The position numbers and the translations under genes were made by a program. Below, one piece after another: positions 35,832-47,700 of a DNA stretch of 64,000 nt. This stretch comes from Phytoseiulus persimilis (lineage: Eukaryota > Arthropoda > Arachnida > Mesostigmata > Phytoseiidae): NCBI GenBank assembly GCA_037576195.1, contig CM075104.1:9120775-9184774 (forward strand), given 5' to 3'. The notes under the pieces are model-generated. The model had not been told where the DNA came from, ran no database searches, and saw only the letters and a program-made list of their open reading frames with translations. Each line of letters begins with the position of its first letter. Position 1 is the stretch's first letter.

Positions 35832-38800
35832 CTGCTTCGGAAGAGACGAGAATTTCAGAATCTAAGAATCACCCCTCAAGAACAAGAAAGCCTCAGATTC
35901 GCGGAAAGGGGGTGGCACGGCACCTTTCGGGAGCATTTTCCCTCGTTTTCGGCAGACCGCAGCACTCAAAATCGGCTCCCGTCGAGTTCGCGCGTGGCGC
36001 ACAACGTTCGACTATGAACCGAACCGTTCCGAAAGAGGAAAGAGTTGCTCTCTTCAGAACACGAGCTGTTTCGTTTTCTCTGTTATGCTTCTCGAACGCG
36101 GAACGATATCGGACACGTGCTTCGGCGCGTTGGAATAGAGGACGTTCATTATGTTGTCTGAGAGGAGGAATACTCTCGATTTTGTCGCTCCAACTCGAGT
36201 CGAATCCCGGTATTCGACTGGAATCGATGGCCACCTCCGTTCGCGACAGCTTGATGACGGAGTTTTCGTCCGGAGCGAAGTCATGATAGCCAAATTTTCG
36301 TTGTACTTTCAGGGCTATCAACGATTCTGTTGCTCTCGAAACATTGCTCTCGTCTGCGTCGTGCAAGGGGAAATACCCGCGAAACAATTCATCCTTTCCT
36401 GCACTCAACGAGAGAGGCTTGGCGATGAAGAATGATGAACACTGACTACTCAAGCGCGGGTGGCCATGCTCTGTGGTCTGGATCGAATGAAGAGAATCCG
36501 ATGTGACGATGAAGTTTGGAAACGAACGATTCCGTTGAGTCACACGTCTGAGACATGAGACGAGTAACGTCTATTCCGCCAGCTGAGATGAAGAGCACCG
36601 TTTTTAGCGCAGGGACTCGTTGCGCATGGGAACCTCCCGCGGGAACTCCCTCAACGCACCCTACATCGTTTTTGTGTAGCAACGTGTCTCTCAGTATAGT
36701 AGACAATCACGCGGGTGACCTGTGAGCGAACCGCAGCTTATGTGCCCGAGGCCTCCCGTTTAAGAGTGTTGTCCCAACTGGATTGTCGACACCTGCTATT
36801 CTAGTACGTCTTTTGCGTCACTTCAGACGAAAGTTCATCCCGTCACTCGAGCACATCTCCCTTTCAATCTCCCGAGCCACCACGCGTCGATTCGTTAGAA
36901 CTCCCATTTCTGTGCGATTTGGCGGTTTTCGACCACGCGTAGCTCCTTAAATGCGACACTCGACCATCTTAACCCTACTGGGCACTTGAACCCTAACCCT
37001 TCTCACGAGAGACACCAATTACAATTGGTAATAAACGCTTTTCAGACGTCACCCTTTTCACGGCACTTCGCTTATTCTGATTATGGTTCGCTCTCTGCCC
37101 AAAAAAAACGAGCTCAATCAGCACTTCATAACTCTGACGAACCCTCGTGACCTTTTGTTCGAGAGAAATTCAATCCACCCGCTCGCCTGATTTGTTTCTG
37201 TGCTGTGATGTAGTCCGACTTCCTCTGACGAACTCATTCGGTGGCCTTATCGCGATTCCGGCTCGGCTCAGTGTTTTCCCAGTAAAAATAGTGTGGACTC
37301 AGCTTACAGTTTTTCAGACTTCCTACGAGACCGAACGTAGACGCTCTTAAGAACTGGCGGTACTCCGAAACGGCTTTCCTCCGAGTTCATCGGCCCCGCT
37401 GCGTCTTGAGCGCTCCTCCCAGTTCTTCTTCCGTTTCTGACTCCTGAATTTCCGAGGACCAGTGGCGTATCTAGCTCAAGCGGCGCCAGGGGCAAACCGG
37501 AAAAAATGCCGCGGGAACAGGTTCATGCAGGAGCCGCAGCGATGCGCCACCGGTGCCCAAAGAAAGCTCGTAAGACAAGATCGGATGCATCTATTTTGGA
37601 CAATGATTATGATGAGTCGGTTGCGTTTGTGAAATCTTTGCATGAAACTCTGGAGCTCAGCGGTTGATGAGGAAGCCGTTCAAGGACTAGATGAGCCAGC
37701 ATTGGGGGCGGAAGTCTCAATCTTCCAGAGCTTCGCGCATCTGGTAGGATCAGGGAACAGAGCACAGCGGATGTCGAAAGGCTGGACCAAGGCTTCTGCG
37801 GGGCTCTCGCTGAATTTATAATATCAGTGGATGGTACTTCGCTGCTCATGTCTTCTTCTCCATGTGAGAGGGAAGGCTTCTCCGTTGGCAAAGTGTTAAC
37901 AGTTCGAGGAGAAACCTTCAGAAGTGCTCGGCAGCGGATTTCCTCTCATCGACGGGACATGGATTCCTGCAAGCTCAAGAACCTTTTGCCTGGCTTGGAG
38001 ACTAATTTAGACCACACGAAGCTCCGATGTCTGCACAGAAGACTCATACCAGAATAAGTATGGTGCCGGCACGCTAATAGATGGTCACAATAAGTGGTCA
38101 ACATCGCAATCGAGCTCCATTCTTTTGCTTCCGGGAATCATTGCAAAGCCCCGGCGCGTGCTGGAATCCGCTGCGGAAATGGGGGACGGGGGAGTCCAGA
38201 GAGAACAACTTCGGTACTGCTGGCGCTTCCAACCCTGGAGGAGGATGTGAGATCCAGACACCCGACAGACCTTCCCTGCTGGAAGGTCTGTTCGATTCGG
38301 ATCGGATAGTCCGCCGTCCGCCGATGGTGAAGCCGTTGGAGATAGAGGAGTGATTGATTCAAATGTCTGAATCCTGAGAATAGGAGTGCTCTAGCAGACG
38401 AGGCAAGAGGACACGCTGCGAACTTCTGCCTTTGAAACGTTGGAATTTAGGTGACGGCACCCTGGCACACTGGCGAGTATATCTCGGAAATAGAATGAAC
38501 CGTAGAATCACACGGGAAGCGTTCGGCCTCGTTCCACCCAGGGCGATTCCTGGAAAATGAGAGTTTCCATGGTCTATTGCTGTTGTAAGGGTCCAGCAGT
38601 GGTGGAAGCGCTGTTTTCGTGCGAAGCTCTTGACGATGTGGCATTCGCTTCCGCTCGACTGAATCAGAGTACGATCCCCATAAGTCAGCGATATTCATGG
38701 TCATGGGGTGTTTTGAGACGTCACTGCGCTTCGGTAACACTGGGCTCGGAAGTGCAGTCCCAAACCGTTTAAACCATTCCATCATGTCTAGTCCTCATAC

Positions 38801-39909
38801 ACCGAGAGGTGGATTCGGACGATCTCACCACAGTACCTCTCCCTATCCCTCTCTCATAATGAGACAGGGTAGATGACCCTCCGCAGTCCGTGAAGAACAT
38901 TGAAGCTCCGTGGACATCCCTTAAGCCTGAAATTGAGGAAAAGGGTTCTCTGGCTCGCGGGAGTTTGAGCTGAATTTATGACGGGCTCGCAGGATTCCAG
39001 GCTCGAGGGATTTCAGCTCGCGAGACTGTCCCGAGCGAAGAACAATGAAGCAAATGAATCAGATGTTTCAGAGTGCAGAACAAGAGAATAGTTTTCAACT
39101 AATGCTGACCCCATGAAGAAGGAACCATTTTCCCATATCAGTGACCACAGTCCAACCGTGCGGAGCGCGGCTCGATGATATTGTCATGAAGCTCAAGGAA
39201 GCCACATTCAGTCGAGGTACTCTGAAGACGACCGTATCTGGACAGGTAGCCAGAGAGCAGTCAGCGGAGACCACATGTACGTCACATGCAAGCGATTCTG
39301 TGCGCAAGACGTGTAGGGAGCGAGAGTAAGGCGAGAAAGGAGAGACTGAATGGAAAAGAGACGACGAGACGAAGACAGTGGAGTCGAATTGTGGACCCTC
39401 ACGCCCGTCCCTTCCTTCCACCCCAACAGCCCTAGCTTTAGAGTTGAAGCGCCCCGCTCCGCTCTGAGAGAATTTTGCCCTGACCCAACGTCCCGTCCTT
39501 GTCCTAGCCAGCGTCCCAAGACCCGTCCGACCTCGCCCTTCCACGCTTTCGAATTGTGTCCGAGTAAGTTCGCCTACTTACTCCGGAAGCGACGGCCTAT
39601 CCATTCCCCAGGTCGCTGGGACGCCCTGTGAGCGAGCTTTAGCATATAGCGGAAACATCGTTGCAATATTTTTGAATCCTTTTCGTCTCATCTCACCTTG
39701 CGCGAATCTCCAAAATACACCCGATTCCTGTCAACGCAAGATCACGAGTCAAGTTGCTCTTTCTTCCTCTCTCTCTTTTCTCGGACGATAGTAGCTGCAT
39801 CTCAAAACTTTGCTCGGGAAAACTTCAGCTCGAATTGATCAGGAGACCCACGTTCTGGCTCTGAGCCGGACCAAGCGTATCGATGAGTGAATGATCGACA
39901 ACTAGTGGC

Positions 39910-39980
39910 GACTAGACATCCCTTCCCGCGCCGCGGAAAGCGAGAGGAATTTCCGCGCGACGCGGGCAAGGATGTCTAGT
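39910..39980. repeat. GC-rich inverted repeat (arms ~30 bp, ~9-bp loop)
   Basis: The left arm is GACTAGACATCCCTTCCCGC followed by GCCGCGGAAA. The right arm is TTTCCGCG then CGACGCGGGCAAGGATGTCT followed by AGT. The arms pair with few mismatches. A short direct repeat (CTAGTGGCGA, at 39902 and 39976) flanks the structure. It is either a foldback/MITE remnant or a stable stem-loop. Confidence 0.6.
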
Positions 39981-40080
39981 GGCGAGTAGATGCAGGTGCG
40001 CGGAGAGACTTCCCACGCACAAATTCGCTTGCAGTGAGAGAGAACACTAGCCCCAACCTTCTACGTTGAAGCTTAACCCT

Positions 40081-40351
40081 CTGTTTTCGGCTGAACCTCT
40101 CAGCCAGCCCTCAGGAGTGTCCCGGATTCACCTTTCGGTATTGCTTCAGTAACACTCCCTATCGCCTCGCAAATCCCATTGCGGGCGGTGGGCTTGGGTC
40201 TTAAGATGGTTCAGATTTAATTCTGATATAAATTAAATCCTCTTTTTACCACATGAGAAATTTGTTGTCCCGGCCGGGGATCGAACCCGCGATTGCTAGC
40301 TTAGCGTGGCACCCAAGGCGTTGGTTTATGCCACACGGCCAACGAGCCGAC
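40081..40351 (-). mobile_element. tRNA-derived SINE with 14-bp target-site duplication
   Basis: Identical 14-mers TGAAGCTTAACCCT lie at 40067-40080 and 40352-40365. Between them, read on the minus strand, the element opens with a tRNA-like head: box A region TTGGCCGTGTGGCATAAACC and box B GGTTCGATCCC in CGCGGGTTCGATCCCCGG. The 5' and 3' strands of the acceptor stem do not pair, so it is not a working tRNA gene. A ~190-bp tRNA-unrelated body follows. The head directly abuts one copy of the duplication, as expected for retrotransposition. Confidence 0.75.
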
Positions 40352-41718
40352 TGAAGCTTAACCCTGTGAGAGGTCTTGCGTTCGGAAGTTTCGTTCTGAA
40401 AATCATCAGTCGATTCTCAAATTTCCGTCATCTGATCGACCGCGAAAATAGCCAGAGTCTGAAGGGCGCCCTGGCGCCGAATAGGTCGAGGACCACGAAC
40501 ATGAAACCACGGAAATATTTCAGTAGGTCGCGTGATTGCGTTGAGGAGCGTTCTCCGTGATCCATGCCTAGGATGTTCACCTTCGCATGGGATTCGCCAA
40601 TGAATCAAACTCCGCCATCGTGCAATTATTGAAAGGATCCTTGAGTTCGACAAGCGCCGCGAGCTTTCCAAGTCGATAACATATGCGCCGTCTCTCGGTG
40701 CGGGTTAACGTCGCTTCGGAGGGCATTAACAACAGACAACACGATTCCAGCAACTCGCTCAATGACAGACAATGAGATAAATTTTATTCATTGACAATAA
40801 TTGGTAGGTATAAAAAAGTTTCCCGTCTCTGCACAGACTCATGTTCGACCCAGGGTGGTCTAATCAGAATCGACCGATTACTCGACAAGAACATACTGAA
40901 GCTCTGATTTTTCTCATCAATACTCAGTGTACATTCTAGCAATGACTCGCTATGAGAATACGTCCTAAGCCACACAAAGCATCTGGGCTATTCACTCATT
41001 GCATCGTCATGATGTTAGCCAAATCAATGAGCCGATACATGTACGTGCATATCTTACCGATCCCCCTTCCGGAACCCCTATCTGACGCTGTCTCTACTCA
41101 TCACACTTCGAGGCTGAAATAGTCTCTCGAATCCACTCTTTCTCAGATCTCTACCCTCGCCAAACCATTCGAGCTTCATCAGCTCTGAATCTGAAAGCTA
41201 TTCGTAAAATCAAGTCGGCGGACGACAAGCCCGTCGGTTGATGAGTGAGCGAACATAGGTCCATGACTTGGTGAAAAATGAAAGCTGCGAGCTATCATAA
41301 GGTTTGTGAGTGAGGAGTAATAAAGTTCAAAACAAGACTCAAGAACGATGGTTGTATTGCAAACGAAAAACGACATAATGCGATGCTTAGGAACACATCC
41401 GATCGAGAACAGAATGGAGCACTCGTCGGAAATATCACGGCGATGCTCTCTCCGCCTACTTGGGAACATACGGGAATGAAAGCTCGACTTTCGAAAGAGC
41501 CCGCGATCCGAAGCGGCGCTAGAAGATGAGTTTGGGACGATTTTCCTGCCAATCATCAGCAGCCGACAACCATATTCAATCGGAACCGAATGAAAGCTTC
41601 GAGGTTCCACATGGGAGCTATATAATCTAAAAGCTTCTATTTCCGTTTCATAAAAATGACTTCTCCACCGATATTCAGTGTGGATGGCTCCGACCTCAGC
41701 TGATCCTCCGATTCGAAT

Positions 41719-44700
41719 TCAAGTTGCAGCGACGTCTCCTGTTTCGGTCCTCTGCTTGGCAGCTTTTTTAGCCTCCTTGAAACAGAAATGCAAAAACATG
41801 TCAACACCTCGATGCGGACTCGTCAAATATCAACCGGAGTGAGATAGAGCCGTCACATTTTCCCGTGAGAATTTTATACTATTTGGGGAGATGTCTCACC
41901 ATCAGCCTTCTCCGAGCCTCTTCGCGTTGCTTATCACCGCCACTACCATTCCTGGGCCGTAGAGGATTCGGGAGCTTCTTTTTAGCTGGAGAAGCGGTGC
42001 TTTTGCTCGGGGACGGAGGGGTGGAATTGGTTTCCAGCTCTCTCCAATTATTGGCGCGCAATGCCTCAATTTCATCGAAAGTCTCCAGCATCTGGAATGA
42101 GGAGGAGGAGGTCACCCGGATGAGTGGTTTCGAAGCAGGTCCGACAAGCATCTTCGCCTGGCCGATAGTGAATCAGCGGACTGGTATACGCGATCTTCGA
42201 CAATCGCGGAAAAGGCAGGTTGACATACCTGGTCAATCTGAATCGTTATCATATCCCAGAAGCCTTCGAGATCGCCGCGAGTTGTAGGGAATTCGCCCTC
42301 TTTGGGTTCCTGTAGGTTCTTCTCACACAAGCCTCGGAATTGTTTACATTTCTGAGCAATCAATAGATTGCCTTTGCCGATCGCAGCTCTCAGCCTCCCG
42401 TGTATCTGTCAGGAGGGATGGCGCGCTTACTTCGTGATTTCAGACGTGCTCGTCCTGTCAGTCTCCGGAAAAAACAACAGCCAAGAAGTCATGAAGATCG
42501 ATAACTTGCCTCCTCTGAATGTGTTTCCTTGAGGTACTCCTCGGTTATTCTGACTCTCTTCCGGATCCGTTCCTCTGCATCATCAAGTTTAACAAGAAAC
42601 TCTCTACCCGCCATAACTTCTCCTTTGTGTGCTCCGGGTGCTGGCCTCACAAAATCCTTCTCCGAAGATCCGGATTCTTTCTGAAAGCCCGAACAATTAC
42701 TCCTGAAAACCGGGGGTGAATTCGATTCTTCTTTACCTAAGGAAGCCATCGACCTGTCTGACAAAGCGGGAGACCAACCTCCTGGGCTTCGTGAGCCGCC
42801 TTCTCCTCGAGGGACTCCGCTCTGCTCACTTCCTCAGCGGGTTCTGGAACTGAGCGAGAAGATCATGTTTATACCAGATCGATCCGGAAAGACCATCCCG
42901 CACGCATGTCGCCGTGGAAATGCTCTGGACCGGTTGCATCAAAGGGCTGTTTTTCGTCATCTTGAATGTGCGATCTCGCCGCGGCCGATCACCGGGGATG
43001 GCCGAATTCGGGGTGAAACTCACTGGGAACTTGGTCCACGACAGTCACGGATGACACGCTCGTGGTGAAGGTGGTGGTGGTCGTGTGTTGAGTCACAGTC
43101 AGGTCGCCGTCTCGTTCGGTGGACTCGACAGTCGTGGTAATGACTTCTTTGACTTCTTCTTTTTGCTGATTCGAAGAGGTACGGTCGATACTTTCGTCTC
43201 TCAGGGCCTGGTTCCGGTCCACCTCGTCAGCACCCTGTAATCAGTTCGTTCGATTCCAGTAATTCGATCTGAGCGGAGGGAACGAGGCAATTCGTAGTCC
43301 TCGCGAGGCATCCCATTATTCCTGGTGGTGTCAGAAATACCCACCGCGCTGTCAACTTGCTCCGACTTTTTGGATGGTTTCTGGTGTTCCGGCTCTGCTA
43401 GCGAGTCGTTGCTCCCAAAACTCGTGTTCACGATGACTGTTTCAACGATCTGCGGCTGCTCACACTCGACCTGGGATTGGAAAACAGCTTTTATCTCTCT
43501 CCCTCGCCTCCGCACTCCCGAGCCAACGTCGGAAGGGACCGTATCACAGATGAGGTCTGAGCCTTTGAAAAAGCAAGCCCGAATCGAAGGAATGAGGCTC
43601 GTTCCGGCACCCTGACTGACCGTGGTGTACTGAGGAATGGTTTCGACGTGACTGGCTCGTTCTTCTTCTTCCCGTCGCCTCTGCTCGTCGTCGCGTCGTT
43701 TTTGTTCTTCTTCGAGTACTCGTCTTTGCGCAGCCTCGACCTTCTCTTGAGCCTTGCGTCTCTCTTCGGCTTCTTTCAATCTGGCGGAGTTTCGGAAGGA
43801 TGGAGAATTCATTTGAATGAAAACCGCATTCTGGATTTAACCCTGAAGAAGGACTGTCAATAATAGGTCGCGGACCTCACATTCAGGACTCACCGTTGAC
43901 TGAACTGCAGAGCTTTCTGTTTCTCGATGTCTCTCTGCTCCTTGTAATACTCCTCCGACTTTTTCCGGGACGGGATCTCGAATTTCGGGGGTTTCTTCAG
44001 CTCTTCCAGCGGTTTTATGCCCCCCTTCACATCTTTTTTGAGAAGTTTCTCGACGAAAGCCGTCTTTTCGCGAACACTGCCAGGGAAGTTCGACGGTTTG
44101 AGCTCCTCCTTTTCCGGGTCGAATTTCTCAGCGAGTTCCAAGAGACCTTGTTTGTAGCTGAAAGAGAGTCCCAGTATTCGCCTCATCTTCCTGGCTTCCC
44201 CACGGAGTGGAATTCCAAGAGCGAAGGAGAAACTTGCCTCGCGACTACGACTCCTCTCTTGGAAAGGGTTCAAGAAACTCACTTTGTTTCGTAAGGGTTC
44301 CGCTGGAGGGGCCCCGCACTTTTCGATCGCTTCTTGAACTCTTCCTTGGTCTTCTCGCCGTAGAGTGATTGAATCCGTTGAGCTATCATGGACGGCCGAT
44401 CAGTTCCTGAGGATCGCAATGAGCCATGAGTCGAAAACTGCTTCTTGCCCAAATCCTCCACCCCCCCCCCCTCTCCGAACCAAACGGAGCACTGATGAAT
44501 TGAGAATCAACTCGCAGACGGTTCGAGCGTCAGGTCTAGATCCCGATTCGGGCAGGAACTCACCGCCATTTTGACGTTTCGACGCGGCTTCGAATACGCT
44601 CTCTATTCGGATCTCATTTGCCGGTGAGCAGATCGCGCTCTGTGAATCAGTCATCGATTTTTAGAGTCACCGAAAGAGATTCATGCTGTGGGAGGCACCT

Positions 44701-47700
44701 GAGCGAACTCGGAAGAGCTATCACTCGAAGAGCTCTAACCACTCCAATGCTCCGAGCTCTTCGAGCGCCAGTTTCGTGAGACGAAACCCCACATCAGAAC
44801 AAGCCCACAGACGGAGGTTCGACACACATGCAAAATCAAGGTCTGTCACAGACGAACATTTACAGTCTGTAATCCCGAGACGGAGGGACTTCTCGTGAAC
44901 ATTACGCAGAGCAGAGATACTTTCCGTCGCGCACGGTGTAGCGAACCGTGAAAGGTCGGCAGAATGTCAAAACGGGTAATAGTACTCACCACACTGTGGT
45001 AGGTGTTGTTCGTTAGAGCTGTCGCGAAGGGTGCGCCTTCCGCTGGTGGATCCAAGGGAACTCTGCTGACTGGACTGAAATTCCTGCTCTGTCTGGAGTA
45101 GTCTGTGTATCCGTAGTTAGTGCAGCTGATGCCCACGTAAGATGGATCTTTCCTAAAAATCAAACGGGAATAATGTGACTGGTCAGTGGACTTGAGCACG
45201 CTGTCAACTACAATGGAGCGAAGGGCTGATTTTGGCAAACCGAAACGACGGCGTTCATTTTCTTCCAGTAGTAGGCTCCGTTCCTATGACCGAGGGAGCA
45301 GTCTACTCCAAAACTATTCCAGAAGCCTAGTTCGCTCAGGAGCTGCTTATCAAACTGCAAGCTCGGTCTAAGAAAAAACAGCCTCGAAACTTCAAGATCG
45401 AGCATCGGAGAATGAAGAGAGGAGCAATCAAAAACTCTGTGAGAAACCCCTGAAGTCGTTGACCTGTGATAGGAGCTTAGCTGCGACAAGCCTCGATCTC
45501 AAGGTTCGTGCCCGGCTGTAACTCGATCGCCGACTGGTTTCAAGGGTCCGCCTCGCTCAGCTCGACGGTCACAGCAACGACTCCACCCATAGGGGAGCAC
45601 TTGGCCCGTAATTTAGCACTAGTTCGGTCAACTTTCAGCTAGAGCCTCCCTTTTGGGAACCATCTGGTTCAGCGACACTTAAACAAGGCATTTTACCGGT
45701 CCGTAAAGCACACCCGGGCAGGCAACTTTCGAATTCAGCCCGTGATCCAGACCGTTGGATCACATGGCGAGCCCGAGCAAACGAATTCGGCCCGCACCGT
45801 ATCATTTTCCACTTCACTTATTCTGCTGAGAAGGAGATGCTACGGAGAACAGAACTTCAGGAGACGCACCGGATCTCGCATCTGCTCTAAGTTTCACCGA
45901 CTTGCCGAAACAACAGTACAACTAGAATTTCTGTTCAAACTATAAAAGTGCTGAATCGCTTTGTTGTTCCACGCACTGACAACTCCCTCCGCTTGTACTC
46001 CGTGAAGAATTCAACGATCCAGCCCAGCTGCATCTCATTTTTCACCTTCAATTTGCAAGAATTAACGATGAGGCGCTGATTGCTGCTTCAAGGTCGGAGC
46101 GAAAAGTCGTGACCCGAACGACGGCGCTCGACGCTATTCCGTTCGTGGCGAGTAGTTGTCGAACCATCAACACCAGAGCCACACATGGGAATCATCCACC
46201 TCCTCAAATTAGCTCAGAGGATTCCGAGAATTCGGAAGGATGTAGGATTGGCAGGCTACGAGAACCCATGGGGACGATATCGTCTTAGAACGTATGCGAG
46301 GTCACTCGACGGCTCCGATGCGCCTCGGGGTATGCGGTTTCCGTATGGAAGTCCTTGTGACGCAAATGCTCATGAACTGCTTGAGTCTTGGCGATCTACA
46401 AAAGATTGAGTCAATTGACATCAGCGACATCTCACTGTACGATGCCTACCCGAGTCATTCACCATTCTGCAACACTAATAGAACACACGACGCATTTCTT
46501 CGCGTCGATATTCCACTCGTCTCCTGAGATTTTCGGGGCGCCGCCGCTTGGTGATCTCACGGGCTCTGTCGGCGAATGTTGATGCAGCTCTTCCGCGCAG
46601 CCAGAAAATTTTCTAAATCCAGTTACGGGTTCGTTTCGGATGAATTTCATGGCCGCCCAAGCATTCAGCTCCTTGTACCTCACTTCTCTAGTACTCCCAC
46701 TATGATGACCTCCCGTATTCACTGATTTGTTTTGCGGCTGATACGGGAGAATTTTTAGCGCTGAGCTGGCCTCGACCCAGCCGTATTTTCGCGGTGGAAC
46801 TCGCACTGAGCAAGGACCGGCATCCATGCAGCCCGGTCCTGTGCTCAGACCTGAACAGCCCTCCGAGTTCGTTCTGAATTCTACTGTTTCTAGGCTTCTT
46901 CATCGGGATGACAGACTTTCATGGAACCTTGTTGAGAATTTATTGGAAATCATCTCATACACTCGAGCTGCTTGAAAAATTCGTTGCCTCGTTCTTGTTC
47001 GAGCCAAGTTGGAGCCTGCCCGCCAGCTAAACACTCGGTGTCATAGAGAGGCACCCTAGGAGGTCTACCGCGCGCCAAATGATAACACAGCGGAATGGAA
47101 TCGAGAAAGTCATCAAACAATGCGGTCCAGTATCGGCAGTGATCCTTCGAGTGAAAAGTGAAGAGATATGCCACACGCGGAGACAAACAGAGAGACGGAG
47201 CGCTTCAGAAACTCGAAGAGACCCATAAACATTGCTCATCTCCGAATAAATCTTGTATTTGAAACCATCGATTCGACACACGCGTGTCTACAGGACTTTC
47301 TTCCCCACAGCTCAAGAAAGTGGTACTCCCCTTCCTCGTTCGTTCCTCCGTTCCACATCAGCGTTCGGCGACGCTCGGGCTGCCAAAGATGACACCTCCG
47401 AAATACGCAAAGCCGATAGAAAACGCCGAAAACACGAAGGATTCTCCGCTGTCGGTCTTTGAAAACGACGACGACAACAACGAAAGTCCAATAACGGCGG
47501 TCAAAAGAATGCTGATCACAGTCCGGCCTCTACTCGACTCGGTTTGTTGCAACGAAAACGGTCGACGAACCGCTAGCTCACCATTCTGGCAACCGATTGC
47601 GAAAGCCGAAAGAGATGAGAAAACCCTAACATTGAGTAACCAGCGAAGTTCGTCTGAGCACACTGTCCGCAATCAGTTCCGTCCGCGTTGTAACATCCGC

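Larger units (their letters stand above)
35832..41718. other. Long interval with repeats; probable missing 5' end of the tudor gene
   Basis: A 216-codon minus-strand frame (35893-36543) lies just upstream of the first placed tudor exon, but no donor in the required phase was found, so I leave it uncalled. The rest (36.6-41.7 kb) has no exon I can defend. It does hold a foldback repeat (39910-39980) and a tRNA-derived SINE (40081-40351). Confidence 0.35.

Noticed and set aside
35893-36543. 216-codon minus-strand frame as the first tudor exon
   Set aside because: Its length is tempting, but I found no donor in the phase required by the exon at 35831 and no domain motif. Left uncalled.
36971-37015. 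Telomere-like AACCCTAACCC repeat
   Set aside because: Only one or two units (GAACCCTAACCCTTC) are present; no array.
40255-40350. tRNA gene on the minus strand
   Set aside because: The B box and a T-arm-like stem are present, but the two acceptor-stem strands do not pair and there is no clear anticodon arm. With the flanking 14-bp duplication it is a SINE head.
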